Origin: Margaritispora aquatica
Taxonomy: Eukaryota > Ascomycota > Leotiomycetes > Helotiales > Discinellaceae
Direction: 5' to 3'
DNA length: 64,000 nucleotides
Assembly (NCBI GenBank): GCA_007644065.1
Contig: VJWN01000001.1
Span: forward strand, 3,114,340-3,178,339
Shown here: one piece after another, positions 12,709-23,339 of the stretch
Layout of the letters: every line of letters starts with the position of its first letter
Numbering within the stretch: position 1 is the stretch's first letter
Notes under the pieces: generated by a model
The model's database searches: none
The model's input: the letters and a program-made list of their open reading frames with translations, nothing else
What the model was told of the DNA's origin: nothing
Position numbers and translations under genes: made by a program

Positions 12709-15540
12709 TGTCGAATTCTAAGGTACCAAGGGTAGATCTTCGAAATTTCCATTTTTTTTTCTTCTTTTGTTCACTACATCGGATGGCGCGTTGCTAAGAT
12801 CAACCTTCAACCATCGAAGGTTGTGAATTTCTGTTACACGCCTCTACGGACTCAACCAGCCTGCGGACACTGCGCATACTCAAAACCTGCACCAGGATAT
12901 TATGACCATCGTGATCATAGCATTAGCTACACTATCTTACTGCATACATTAATGCTTCCTTTTTGCACTGCCTCTTGGAAACTCTCCTCACAATCCTTCG
13001 CTGACGCCTAAAAATGGTTACCTATCTTACCCAGAGACTCAACGAATAATCACATCCATATTGATGTTAGCCGCAGTTGCGACGCATACTCATCAACCAG
13101 CCCCTATTTCTGTACTTCTTTCTGCACAGTAGGCTCATCTCATATGCAAGTATGTTTGTACATAACCGCACGAGAAAGCATGGGAGGTACCTCTTGCGTG
13201 CAGGTAGAGGCAGAGAGGCAGAGGGATACGGAAATACCCTCCCTCTCTCCCAAGACGGGCAAGACGTACAAATAATAGCCGTGGACTTGCCAATATGCAT
13301 ATGCAGGTTGCACATTCTGCGATACCATGAATAACAAAGTCAGAGTAAGGCGACATACTCACACCATAGCCTTGACTATCCAATAACTAATCTAAGGACA
13401 CCGAGATTCATTTTCATCGCTCATTTTCCAGCGCTTATTACTTATTCTGTCGACCTTGGGCAGACTGGGCAGGCCGACCGACCATGAAGGCACAAATAAT
13501 ATCCAAGCTGTGCCCAAAAATTGTTTCGTGTGACCTGACGACATGGGAGATAAGAAAGCCAACGATTGAGATTCATCGTGCATTCGTGCTTTCGTGCTTC
13601 CTGCATGAACAAGGTCTTTAAGCCTACCAAGCAGCAGACCAAGCAGCGTGCAACTAGGCCCCCCAGCTATTATGACGCGCGATGCTCAATTCCAAGCCAA
13701 ACCACGAGGGAACAAATTTGTCCTAAATCGAGAGATGGATTCGCCAAGCTCGCCAAGATTACCTTTGGGTAACGTGAAAATGTGGAAAACGAGGCAATAC
13801 GACAATGTGCTTGAGCTAATTGAGGGTGATGGGTGATGAGGAAAGTAGGTACTGCTCGCTGTGCGGAGTACGAGAATGTGTCTAATCAACGACCTGTGAA
13901 CCTGTGAACTGCCCTTGTCGTCGAGGACAACCAATGTGCGCCGAGCGGTGTAGGCCGAGCAGTGAGGGGCACAAGAAAGAATGGTGGCTCGTTGGGCTTT
14001 CTAAAGAGTGAAAGGAAAAATCGTACCTGATCTTCTCCTGTCCCTGGTCGAAAAACATGTCCACGAGACCCTCGAGATGGCAATCGTCTCGTTGATGAAT
14101 GTGAAAGGCAACGGAAGTGTCCAGTAATAAGGGCATGCAACAAACAACAACGATATGAGCGGTGAAAAAAAAGCATTTGCAACCTTTCCCTCCCCCCATG
14201 GAAATGATGAAGCTGTTCCCCTCGGGCGACCAGTGAGAGATATGCAAATGACAATATCGGTAAGACATGTCAAAAGGGAAACAAAAAGAGTAAAGAGTAC
14301 TTGGGCGCAACGCATCCTCAGGTTTCCTTTTGGGCATTATTATTGTTGTTTGCACTTTTGATCTTCGATCTCTGATCTCTGGTCTCTTGATATTCATGTC
14401 AAAGAACGTTCTCAGCTGAAGAAGGGAATTGCGTCAAAGATTCAACGATCTCCTCAGTGATCAACATCAAGCAACTTTTCTACATACCACTCAACCCACC
14501 CACTCGCAATCCCACACTTCCACTTTATTAGATTACTCTACCCCCCAAACACCACCTGTTGAGAGAGCCCGGCCGAATTTATATTCACCTCGTACAGCTC
14601 AGGCAAGCAAGACGGCACGGTTATTACCTGGAAGCAAGCAGACGCAAACGAAAGCAGAAAGGGAACTCAGCAACAGCGACAGCAGCAGTTGCAGGACAAA
14701 GCTACATACCATACCGTAGAGCAAATCAACGGCAGAGGACCAAGCTGTTTGCAAATTAAAACCAAAATAGTCGAGGTAGCTATTCCGAGCTACATTGATC
14801 TGGACTCGTCCCTTAGCCACCATCGACTCACTTCGCACCACATTATCACTTTATATCCTACCTCTGCACCACGACTACCTGACTGTTTTGAGTGCCGCTT
14901 CCCCATATTGAACGGGACCTGTACCTGTCAAGAAACATCAAAACCATCGGAAACATCAGAAACGACGTGGAGTACCCGGACACATCACCTTATAGCACTT
15001 GTCACTAAGTCGTTTAACATCAAACGAAACAAAAATAACAATCTCGTCAGAAAGTACCATACCATCCATCCATCCATCCATCCATCCATACCATCCATAT
15101 CATCCATACCCAGGGCTTACCAGAAGTACGGAGTACGAAATCAAAAAGCTTGACCCACAGGTTTCTTATCCTGCAAATCTACGATTAGGAATCCAAATCG
15201 TCAATCGTCAGGGGGGGGAGAGCAAGGCCCATCCCGGCGCAAAAAAAAAGTTAATTCACTTTTTGGATGTTTGCGAGCAAGCAAGTGGGCAAGTAGTGGG
15301 CAAGTGGCAAGTGAGTGGAGAGACAGCAAGCAAGATCAAGCTGCTCCTGCTGCTGCTGTAACGCAACGACGCACACATTCCAGTAGCACCGGAGCACTGA
15401 GCACGATACGCTAGGGTACGCTAACCATACCAAACCTTACCCATACCAGACCCATACCCATCCATACCATCCCACACCCTTACCCTTCACGCTACCAAAC
15501 GGCGACCCGACCGCATCACGCCAGCGCCAGTCCTCCATCA

Positions 15541-16697
15541 TCACTCATCAAGAAACCTGGCACTACCTGGCACAGGGAGCACTGGGAGCACTGGGAGCAC
15601 TGGCAAAACTGGCAGTGAAAAAGAGCAGCACCTGCCTGCCTGCCTGCCCCTTCCCCAAATAATCAATTCCCCTTTCCGTTTCCGTTTCCAAAAACCCCCC
15701 TTCGTTCCTTCCCTTCGCTGGTCGACACCACCCTCCCACACACCCCCCTCCACCACCACCTCACGTCCTCGAACACTCGAATTCTCGACTTCTCTATCCG
15801 GCTTCGAACATCGACAACACTTAACACTCGACATCATTGACTCACCTTTTTACTTACAAATTCACCTCATCGTCGTCGTCGTCGTCGTCTTAAGACATCA
15901 CATCTGCGCGCATTGCTCAATCATCATTATCATCATCACCATCATTGTCGTCGCTAGGCTCAAGCAATTCTTTCCTTCAGCAATCGAGATCGAATTCTGG
16001 TTTTCCAATTCTACCTACCTACCTTACCTTACCTTTACCGACATCCATCCGCCTCCCGTACAGAATTACCATAAGCGTCCACAACTACATTACTGTACCT
16101 CCTCCCTCGTACGGCAAAAGGTACTTACTTCTTTGTGCATTACCAGCAAGTCAAAAACGAACGACAGGACCGAGCAATAAATTCCCCACGCCTACGCCCA
16201 CGCTGCTGCTGCTGACGCTCACAATCGGCACGAACTGCAGCTGGCTGGGATCACAAAACTGCCCTCTGCCACTCTCTGCACTACAACCACGCACCACCGA
16301 GAACGACCCCCCCGTGTGCGACGCTTAAAATAATTCCGCAATAAGCCTGGTGCAGCTGCGATCCAACTTTTGCGAATTCGATACCGTCAACAGGGCTGTC
16401 GACGAGGCCACCTGACTTGCGATTCACAACAGCATTTAAGAACCCAGGCTATCTCGACCCGGCTTCACTTCCCACTCGGGCTATCCGCTGCACATACCCA
16501 GGCTCAAGTTCTCTCAGGTCCCCCTCACACTCAGTTGCGCCAGCGAAGCACAAGAAGACATGCGTCCGTCTACAGATATATGGTCCTTATCCTAAACCTC
16601 GACCCCTAAACATCTGCCGGGCCTGCTGCAAGCCTGCGCGATTGGGCAATTCACACGAAATCCGATATCCTCGTCCTCAAGTACCTCAGTACTCGTC
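15541..16697 (+). promoter_or_regulatory. Pyrimidine-rich leader of the phospholipase C gene
   Basis: The 1.1 kb before the PLC start is C/T-rich, with a CGT trinucleotide run near 15870-15890 and many CTACCTACC and CCTTACC words. This resembles the CT-rich promoters and long 5' leaders of filamentous ascomycete genes. Small upstream frames occur. No TATA box stands out. Confidence 0.45.
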
Positions 16698-19600
16698 ATG
16701 TCTTCTTCACCAAGTCTTTCTCACTCGAACACCAACTCCAATGCTTCGTTGAGCTTGTATTCCAGATATCCCAAACCACACCATGTCCAGACAAGCCTTC
16801 TTCCGCTCCTCAATTCCAACGCACCATCCGTTCCGCATTCTGCCTTCTCTACGTCCTCGGTGACTACCTCGAGCTCACTCCAAACCTCGCCCATCATGTC
16901 ACCCGAAAGTGCACAACTTATTACCAACAACTCCTCCATCCAAGGTTCTCCCGATCACCTTCGTGGCCGTGAGGCCGACCTCGCCCTTCCTCCTTTCGAG
17001 CTTCCCGAATCCATTGTCTCGCGAAAGTCAAGTCATAGTGCTATGAGCGAAGCCATATCTGCCAACAAGTCACCGAACCTGATTCGCAGATTGTCAAATC
17101 GTGCTTCCAAATTTGCTGGGCGAAGACGTCAATCTTCTACCACGGCTATGAACCGAGATCACAGCTCAGGCCCAGTGATCATGAGACGGCGGAGCGACAG
17201 TACGAATACAGCTCCCGAAGGTGGAAGGGGAGCCTTCTACACAGATTCAGACGATGATAGCACATGGGACTTCCGTGACGAACCGACATTATGCAGCAAC
17301 GATGGCACTCGTGAGTCTCCAAGCGCGACTGTATCCGTGGGCTCGAGTACACCATCTGCAACTCCTGGTCCTGGCCCTGTTGTACCCTCCATTCTCCTCC
17401 AAGGAACGTCCATGACAAAGGTTACCAAGAAGAAGAAGAAGCTTTTGACTTTCGTTCTTGAGAAAGAAGCTGCCAAGGTCTCTTGGGACAAGTCTCGCCC
17501 GTCAAAGTCTTTCTACATCGATGATATCAAAGACATTCGAGTGGGTGTTGATGCACGCAATTATCGTCAAGAGTTTGGAGTTGCCGATGGTGATGAGTCA
17601 AGGTTCTTCTCTATCGTGTATGCCGTTCCGGACAAGTCGAAAGGAAAGTCCCAAAAGGTCATGCATTTGATTGCCAATGATGAACAGACTTTTGATTTAT
17701 GGACTTCTACACTAGACGCCATGTCGAAACATCGTCTCGATTTCATGCAATCGCTCTCATCTTTCCACGACAAAGCTGTCCGTACCTACTGGCGAACAGA
17801 GATGGACAAGCTCTTCCAAGATAAACCTCACGCCGAGGATGATGAAGAGATTACGATCGCTGGCGTGGAGAGGCTTTGCCGATCTCTACACATTCATGGT
17901 TCCTCCAACTACCTCAAGTCCAGGTTCGATCAAGCTGATGTGACACGGTCCGGTCGGCTCAACTTTGCCGAATTTCAGGAGTTCGTTAAATTGATGAAGC
18001 GAAGGGAAGACATTCGAGCGATTTACCGAGAACTGGCTCGTGATTCGGAAAAGGGCCTTTCATTCGCAGAATTCCTCACGTTTCTGAAGGAGATTCAGAA
18101 TGAAGACGTTTCCAACGATCTTGCGCATTGGGAAAGCGTTTTTGCTAGATTTGTCCGCCGTTCCAAGTCCAAAGAGCAAGCACACCAGGATGCCCTCGAT
18201 GGCGAAGAGGGACGAATGAATGAATCAGCTCTGTCAAGCTATCTGGTTTCAACCTTCAACATCCCAATGCGTAGCCAGCCAGCTCAATATACTCTCAATC
18301 GTCCTCTCAACGAGTACTTCATCTCAAGTTCTCACAATACCTATCTTCTTGGCCGCCAAGTTGCAGGCCAGTCAAGCGTCGAGGCGTATATTTCTGCTCT
18401 GAACCGTGGTTGTAGATGTGTCGAAGTTGACTGTTGGAATGGAACGGATGCACCAGTCGTGATGCATGGCCGTACGCTCACAAGTCAGGTCTCCTTCAGG
18501 GATGTCATGTCGACTATCAGCAAGTACGCGTTTGTCAAGTCACCATATCCACTCTGGATCTCGCTCGAAGTTCACTGCAATCCCCAACAGCAGGCAATGA
18601 TGGCCGAAATCATCAAGGAGACCTGCGGCTCAAAGCTTGTTACTCAGCCAATTGATCCATCCATTGAGCAACTTCCGTCTCCATCACAACTAATGCATCG
18701 AATCTTGATCAAGGTAAAGAAGCCTCGCCTTTTCGAAGACAACATTACCTCTGAGCCTGCGCCTGGTAGACACCGTGGAAATAGCCTGAACTCTCCATAC
18801 ATGCGCCCTCAGCAGTTTGACAATTCTCTTGTCTCGGCTGGCCTCCTGCCTCCAAGCCCTTACTCCAAACCCACGAAGGTAATGCAACGCAGCCAGCAAT
18901 TAAAATACTCTGGAGGTGAGGGACAAGATAGCAGTGCTAGCAGCACAAGCGATACGGAAAGCAACAGCGACGACATTGCTGTGGCTCAAGACAGCAAATC
19001 AAACAACAAGACCAGCAACATTGTCAAAGTCCTTGGAGAACTCGGTGTCTACAGTGCTGGACTCAAGTTCCGCAGCTTCGACAACCCGGAGAGCAAGACC
19101 TACAATCACATATTCTCATTCATGGAGAATACTTTCGATAAGAACAGCAGGACCACCGAGGACAAACGAGCAATCTCACGTCACAACATGCGACACATGA
19201 TGCGCGTCTATCCAAATGGATGGCGTGTAGCATCGACCAACTTCGATCCCAACAAATACTGGCGTCGAGGTGTTCAGATGGTCGCATTGAACTGGCAGAC
19301 CTATGATCTTGGGATGCAAATGAACGATGCTATGTTTGCATCGGGCACAGATCAGTCAGGCTATGTGCTCAAGCCAAGTGAACTCCGAGAGATTAAGATG
19401 ATCACCAGTGTACCAGAAGAAGCCGGTGTTGACTATGTCAAACGCGAGCGCAAGAATGTTAACTTCTCCATTGATGTCATCTCAGCACAACAACTCATGC
19501 GCCCAAAGGGACTTGCGTCCAATCGAAGCGTGGATCCATATGTCGAAGTGGAGGTGTATCACGCAGACGACAAAAGCAAGGCCGGCATCGTTGGTGAGGG

Positions 19601-20057
19601 AGGATTGGATGCTTCTTCTAAGGATGGTTCTGGGCTCGGTACTCCCCATAAGAGACGAACTCAGATCATACAAGAGAATGGTTTCAATCCTATCTTCAAC
19701 AAGAAGTTCAACTTCGCCTTGACCACCAAATATCCAGATCTTGTTTTCGTGCGCTTCACTGTCAGATGCTCACCAGATGGAAACTCATACAGCGACAAAG
19801 GTCCAGCACTTGCTACATATACAGCCAAGCTCAGTGGTCTCAAGCAGGGATATCGAACTCTTCCTCTCCTGGACAACAATGGCGATCAATTCCTCTTCTC
19901 GACTCTTTTCTGCCGCATCAAAATCGACCCAGCTACCAGCATCTATGTCGATAGCCCTGAGCCCAGCAATTCTGAGAGCACAAACGTTCTCAAATCCATT
20001 GGTCGATCGGTCTGGCGAAATTCGCCAATGTCACCCCGAACCGACCATCATCAATAA
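16698..20057 (+). CDS. Phosphoinositide-specific phospholipase C (delta type)
   Basis: Single-exon gene of 1119 residues. It should cleave phosphatidylinositol 4,5-bisphosphate to diacylglycerol and inositol trisphosphate at the membrane, needing Ca2+. The N-terminal 230 residues are Ser/Pro-rich and probably disordered. A PH-like domain follows at about 230-345 (starting near a KKKKK run), then EF-hand-like helices at about 385-470. The catalytic X box begins with PLNEYFISSSHNTYL. Catalytic histidines are seen at about residue 546 (SSHNTYL) and 590 (VVMHGRTL), with VEVDCW between them. A Ser/Asp-rich linker at about 700-775 precedes the Y box (ELGVYSAGLKFRSF, near 783), and a C2 domain covers about 920-1070 (DPYVEVEV, NPIFNKKFNF). 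All expected catalytic motifs are intact. The start follows a CT-rich leader. Confidence 0.96.
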   Translation: MSSSPSLSHSNTNSNASLSLYSRYPKPHHVQTSLLPLLNSNAPSVPHSAFSTSSVTTSSSLQTSPIMSPESAQLITNNSSIQGSPDHLRGREADLALPPFELPESIVSRKSSHSAMSEAISANKSPNLIRRLSNRASKFAGRRRQSSTTAMNRDHSSGPVIMRRRSDSTNTAPEGGRGAFYTDSDDDSTWDFRDEPTLCSNDGTRESPSATVSVGSSTPSATPGPGPVVPSILLQGTSMTKVTKKKKKLLTFVLEKEAAKVSWDKSRPSKSFYIDDIKDIRVGVDARNYRQEFGVADGDESRFFSIVYAVPDKSKGKSQKVMHLIANDEQTFDLWTSTLDAMSKHRLDFMQSLSSFHDKAVRTYWRTEMDKLFQDKPHAEDDEEITIAGVERLCRSLHIHGSSNYLKSRFDQADVTRSGRLNFAEFQEFVKLMKRREDIRAIYRELARDSEKGLSFAEFLTFLKEIQNEDVSNDLAHWESVFARFVRRSKSKEQAHQDALDGEEGRMNESALSSYLVSTFNIPMRSQPAQYTLNRPLNEYFISSSHNTYLLGRQVAGQSSVEAYISALNRGCRCVEVDCWNGTDAPVVMHGRTLTSQVSFRDVMSTISKYAFVKSPYPLWISLEVHCNPQQQAMMAEIIKETCGSKLVTQPIDPSIEQLPSPSQLMHRILIKVKKPRLFEDNITSEPAPGRHRGNSLNSPYMRPQQFDNSLVSAGLLPPSPYSKPTKVMQRSQQLKYSGGEGQDSSASSTSDTESNSDDIAVAQDSKSNNKTSNIVKVLGELGVYSAGLKFRSFDNPESKTYNHIFSFMENTFDKNSRTTEDKRAISRHNMRHMMRVYPNGWRVASTNFDPNKYWRRGVQMVALNWQTYDLGMQMNDAMFASGTDQSGYVLKPSELREIKMITSVPEEAGVDYVKRERKNVNFSIDVISAQQLMRPKGLASNRSVDPYVEVEVYHADDKSKAGIVGEGGLDASSKDGSGLGTPHKRRTQIIQENGFNPIFNKKFNFALTTKYPDLVFVRFTVRCSPDGNSYSDKGPALATYTAKLSGLKQGYRTLPLLDNNGDQFLFSTLFCRIKIDPATSIYVDSPEPSNSESTNVLKSIGRSVWRNSPMSPRTDHHQ

Positions 20058-21631
20058 ACATCTCAACCCTCTATTCGATTCTACTGTACAAATTAACATG
20101 TATTTCAAACCGTCGGCCATATTACGACTTGTACTCATAAAAGTTTCTTGGATCCGTCATCAGCAAGCGAAGCGTCATTGAGGATATCTCACATTTCAGA
20201 ATTTTCATTCCCAGGCGCAAACAACAGAAAGGATAGGAAACCGGGCATTAAGGAAGCATACATATACACGGGGATGGGAACTCAAAAGTGGCTCACGCTA
20301 CGCTCAGCATTCATTCGGTTTCACAACCATGTCTTTCATCAGTTGCAATTTGCACTGCATACACCACTCATTTTAATTTCCTTTGTTCTTCATCTCAGGC
20401 GGACAGGTTCCTTGAAACTCTTGTGCCAGCTGTGCTGCTGCTTACTTCCATTCAGGGTCTTCATTTTGGTCTGGCGGACTGGTTTTGCTCGGCGCAATGA
20501 TGACTTTTTCCTTCTTCATACTCCATCGGTCTGGTCTTGCATGGGTGGCAATTTTTCTATTGGGACTGGGCTTGATGGCCTCCCTTTCTTAATCATCCGG
20601 ATGGAATCTGGTGGCGTTTTCTTTTTCTCCTTCGCTCTGCTTCAACTCAACGTGCCAGACATCTATGCACCTGAGCTGGAGCGAGTGAGTGGATTTTAAC
20701 GTTTCTGATCGCCTTCTGTGGAAGCGCTTGATCGATTCGTATGGGTTTCATTTTTCTTCTCTCGATAGGATTGGGCAGGATGGGAGGCTGAATTCGGGAT
20801 TAGGCTGCATTGGAGGCTTGGTTGGTTGGTTGCTTGGGATGTGGGCATTGCATTACTGCATGAGGGAGAGGACATTCCTAAGGTGCGGATGATAAGATTG
20901 ACGAGGTTGAATCAAGTCGTGAGAGAGATATCAAATGCATATGATCTCCACAATAAATCTTGCTCTGCGCTGTGTGCTTTTCGTGACCACACTTCTTTTC
21001 CATGCGATTTTACGATTGTAGTAGAGTCTAACTTGAATCCTGAGGATGGAGCTCGTGTCTGAATATATATTGAACGAATAATTAAGTAAGTAGGTACTTA
21101 GCTTAGCACAACGCTACATTGACACTCTCTCAACCTCTCAGCCTCAAATAGAAAACCCCATACTCACTGTCTCATTCCATCTACGTCCTCCAACAAGATG
21201 CCAGAACCCATTCAACCCATTTGACACAAACAATAGAGCAAGACAGTTAGGACCTCCTTGGTCTTCCTTATCGAAAGAAAAATGAAATGATGCTGAAATG
21301 GGCATAATGTCAGCTACCGAGTGAGCGACGGTATAACCTCGCTTAAACATGCGTACATGCCATGCCACCGCAAAAAAAGACAAAAATATCAACCCTCTGA
21401 AATCAGGTACATCATTTATACATCTAGCCAACAAAACGGAATAACAAAACGCTCATTCCAACCATCCTTGCATATATATGCATACATGATTTGCGTGCAG
21501 GCCTACCTAAACCACCCAACTAACATTACCCTCCCTACGTTAATTAAGGTTACAAAATGTACCTGATACACGCAGACAGATCGCATGAACGACATACAAG
21601 AAAAAAAAATTTAAAAAAAATTGCTTTCGTA
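20058..21631. other. 3' flank of PLC and intergenic region
   Basis: Contains the presumed PLC 3' UTR and T-rich, then AT-rich sequence. A 183-codon frame (20148-20699) starts from TTG, overlaps the presumed UTR and has no motif, so I do not call it. Confidence 0.5.
21601..21620 (-). terminator. Pol III oligo-T terminator of tRNA-Ser
   Basis: On the minus strand the tRNA 3' end (21632) is followed within 12 nt by a run of eight T (21613-21620), then a run of nine T (21601-21609). Runs of four or more T end RNA polymerase III transcription. Confidence 0.8.
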
Positions 21632-21741
21632 CGACACCTGAGTGATTCGAACACTCGCTCCCGAAGGAAATGCCTACCTACTTTGATGCCTGGGTGAGCG
21701 TCAATAGCAGGGCATCGCGTTAACCACTCCGCCAAAGTGCC
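21632..21741 (-). tRNA. tRNA-Ser(GCU) with a 13-nt intron
   Basis: The minus strand folds as a class II tRNA. The acceptor stem GGCACTT pairs with AGGTGTC (two G-U pairs), and the discriminator base is G, as in serine tRNAs. D-arm GGCGGAGTGGTTAACGC includes the A box. The anticodon stem is ATGCC/GGCAT with a 20-nt loop, which leaves a 7-nt loop plus a 13-nt intron (21692-21704) right after position 37. The anticodon GCT is at 21706-21708 and reads AGC/AGU. A long variable arm and a T-arm GAGTG-TTCGAAT-CACTC follow. Pol III T-runs lie just downstream. Confidence 0.92.
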
Positions 21742-22219
21742 TGGTTGATTGCTGATTGGAGGACAATACGGGAGTTTGGGTATATATCCCGCATGATGCG
21801 GGGGTGATGCTTGGAGGGTCAGGTGACCCACGTTGTTGTTCATTGGTGGGCTGGTAGGTAGAGGCAGAGGTGGAAGTGGAATTGGACGTAGAATTCTCGA
21901 GTGAGGCGTGATGGGAAAGTGGTCTTAGTTGTACCTTATAGTGAGCTCTTGTTGTACGTAGCGCAAACGCTCCGTGATTTGGTAAATTACTTGCCCAGTA
22001 GATTGTTAAGGAATTTGGTCGGGCTTCATCGCAATGAGTGAGTTTCCCCAACTCATTTGCTGGACAATTGAATCACCTCAACGACGGTCCACGCACACAC
22101 ATACAACGAAACTGATGTCGTTGCATGAACATATCGCTTGAAATCACTTCAATAATACGAGTCATCATAAATTTCCGATCAAAAACACTTTCTTTTCCAT
22201 CCTCACCACTCCATAATTG
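21742..22219. other. Intergenic between tRNA-Ser and the GNAT gene
   Basis: Upstream of the tRNA and downstream of the minus-strand acetyltransferase gene. No gene is seen. Confidence 0.5.
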
Positions 22220-23339
22220 TCAACGCTCGTCCTCGTCCAAATCATCCTCAACCTTAACACCCCTCGAGACATGCCCCTTCTCAACAGCCAAAGCAAACCA
22301 CTTCGACCTGCCAACCCTTCGAAATCCAAGCGCCCTGTACGCACCAACCGCGTTCCTGTACTCTCTAGCCTCAATCTGGATCTTCTCAGCATCGCTCTTC
22401 CCCTCCAACTCGGCTTTGAAATCCTCCTTGATGACCGCCGGATACACGACCACAAACTTGACTTTCGCGCTCTCGCTCTTCGCATTGGCCATTCTCTCCC
22501 TGATCTCGTCAAGTAGCGAGCTAAGCAACAACCGCGCGATACCCTGCCGACGAAACGACTTGTCCACGCACAAGTACTGAACAACCAGCACCGCGCTCCC
22601 CTCGAGCTCACTGCCCCACGGTCCGCAATACTGCGCACTCGTAGACTTGTGCTTCGCGGTCAACATGCCCTTCGGGCAAAACAGCGCCGTCGCGAACGCC
22701 AACCCGTCGGAATTACACGTATTCAGGTCCTCAATGGCCGTGAAGAAGTTGGTCTTGACGTGCACCTTTACCTTTGCCTTGGCATTGCCCTTCGCCTTGC
22801 CCTTTGGTGGCGAGAGCGAAGTCTTGAGAAGCGGGAGGTTGATGTACCGCGCGATGATCTGCCCAGCTTCCACGGCACTCACAGGATGCAGCGCATGCAC
22901 CGTGAGGGTTTTGGCGAAATGCTGCGTCTTGGGGCTGGTGGTGAGGTTGTGATTCAGGTCGAATAGAGGCTTTGGTCGGACGGGAATCGGGAGCTCTGCT
23001 TCGGACTCATAGCCTTCATCGCTGCCATCCTCTGAGCCTGAAGCGTCCAATTCGTCGTCGTCATCATCGTCGACATCCGTCTCCAGCGGAGATGCGAGAT
23101 TTTCGCATTTTTCGATATTTTGAAGTGCTCTGACTTTCAATTCTCGAAGAAGATCCGTTGTATCTTCAACCAGCGCGGCTTTCTTGCCACTCAATGCACA
23201 CGTGGTATCTAATATGCGATCAGCGCAATTCAGTGCAAAAATTGGAGTGCAGAGGGGGAATTTGTGTACCTGTGGGATATTGTGGGGTCAAGCTTTTCGC
23301 GAACGTCTTGGCATCCACGAGGTCCTCGAAGTGCGGCAT
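22220..23339 (-). CDS. GNAT-family N-acetyltransferase
   Basis: Two exons, 23270-23339 and 22220-23208, joined over a 61-nt intron. The long frame has no early ATG, but an ATG at 23339 opens MPHFEDLVDAK and reaches a GTACAC donor in the right phase, giving 352 residues. The N-terminal part carries an acidic run (DVDDDDDDELD) and is probably disordered. A Lys-rich insert (KGKAKGNAKAKVKV) sits in the middle. The acetyl-CoA-binding motif is VVQYLCVDKSFRRQGIARLL (R/Q-x-x-G-x-A) near residue 245, followed by the typical late motif AYRALGFRRVGRS. It should move acetyl from acetyl-CoA to an amine. The substrate (protein or small molecule) cannot be told. The acidic and basic tracts would fit a nuclear protein, but that is a guess. 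Confidence 0.85.

Larger units (their letters stand above)
9080..15540. other. Gene-poor region rich in microsatellites
   Basis: No convincing gene. A 204-codon frame on the minus strand (9270-9884) and a 171-codon one (13882-14397) are near the length expected by chance and show no domain. I left them out. The interval holds many simple repeats, recorded separately. Confidence 0.5.

Noticed and set aside
13882..14397. 171-codon minus-strand frame
   Set aside because: Overlaps other open frames, is Cys/His/Phe-rich without pattern, and has no recognisable domain.
20148..20699. 183-codon frame after the PLC gene
   Set aside because: Begins at TTG, lies in the presumed 3' UTR and is T-rich. 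Hydrophobic content follows base composition.
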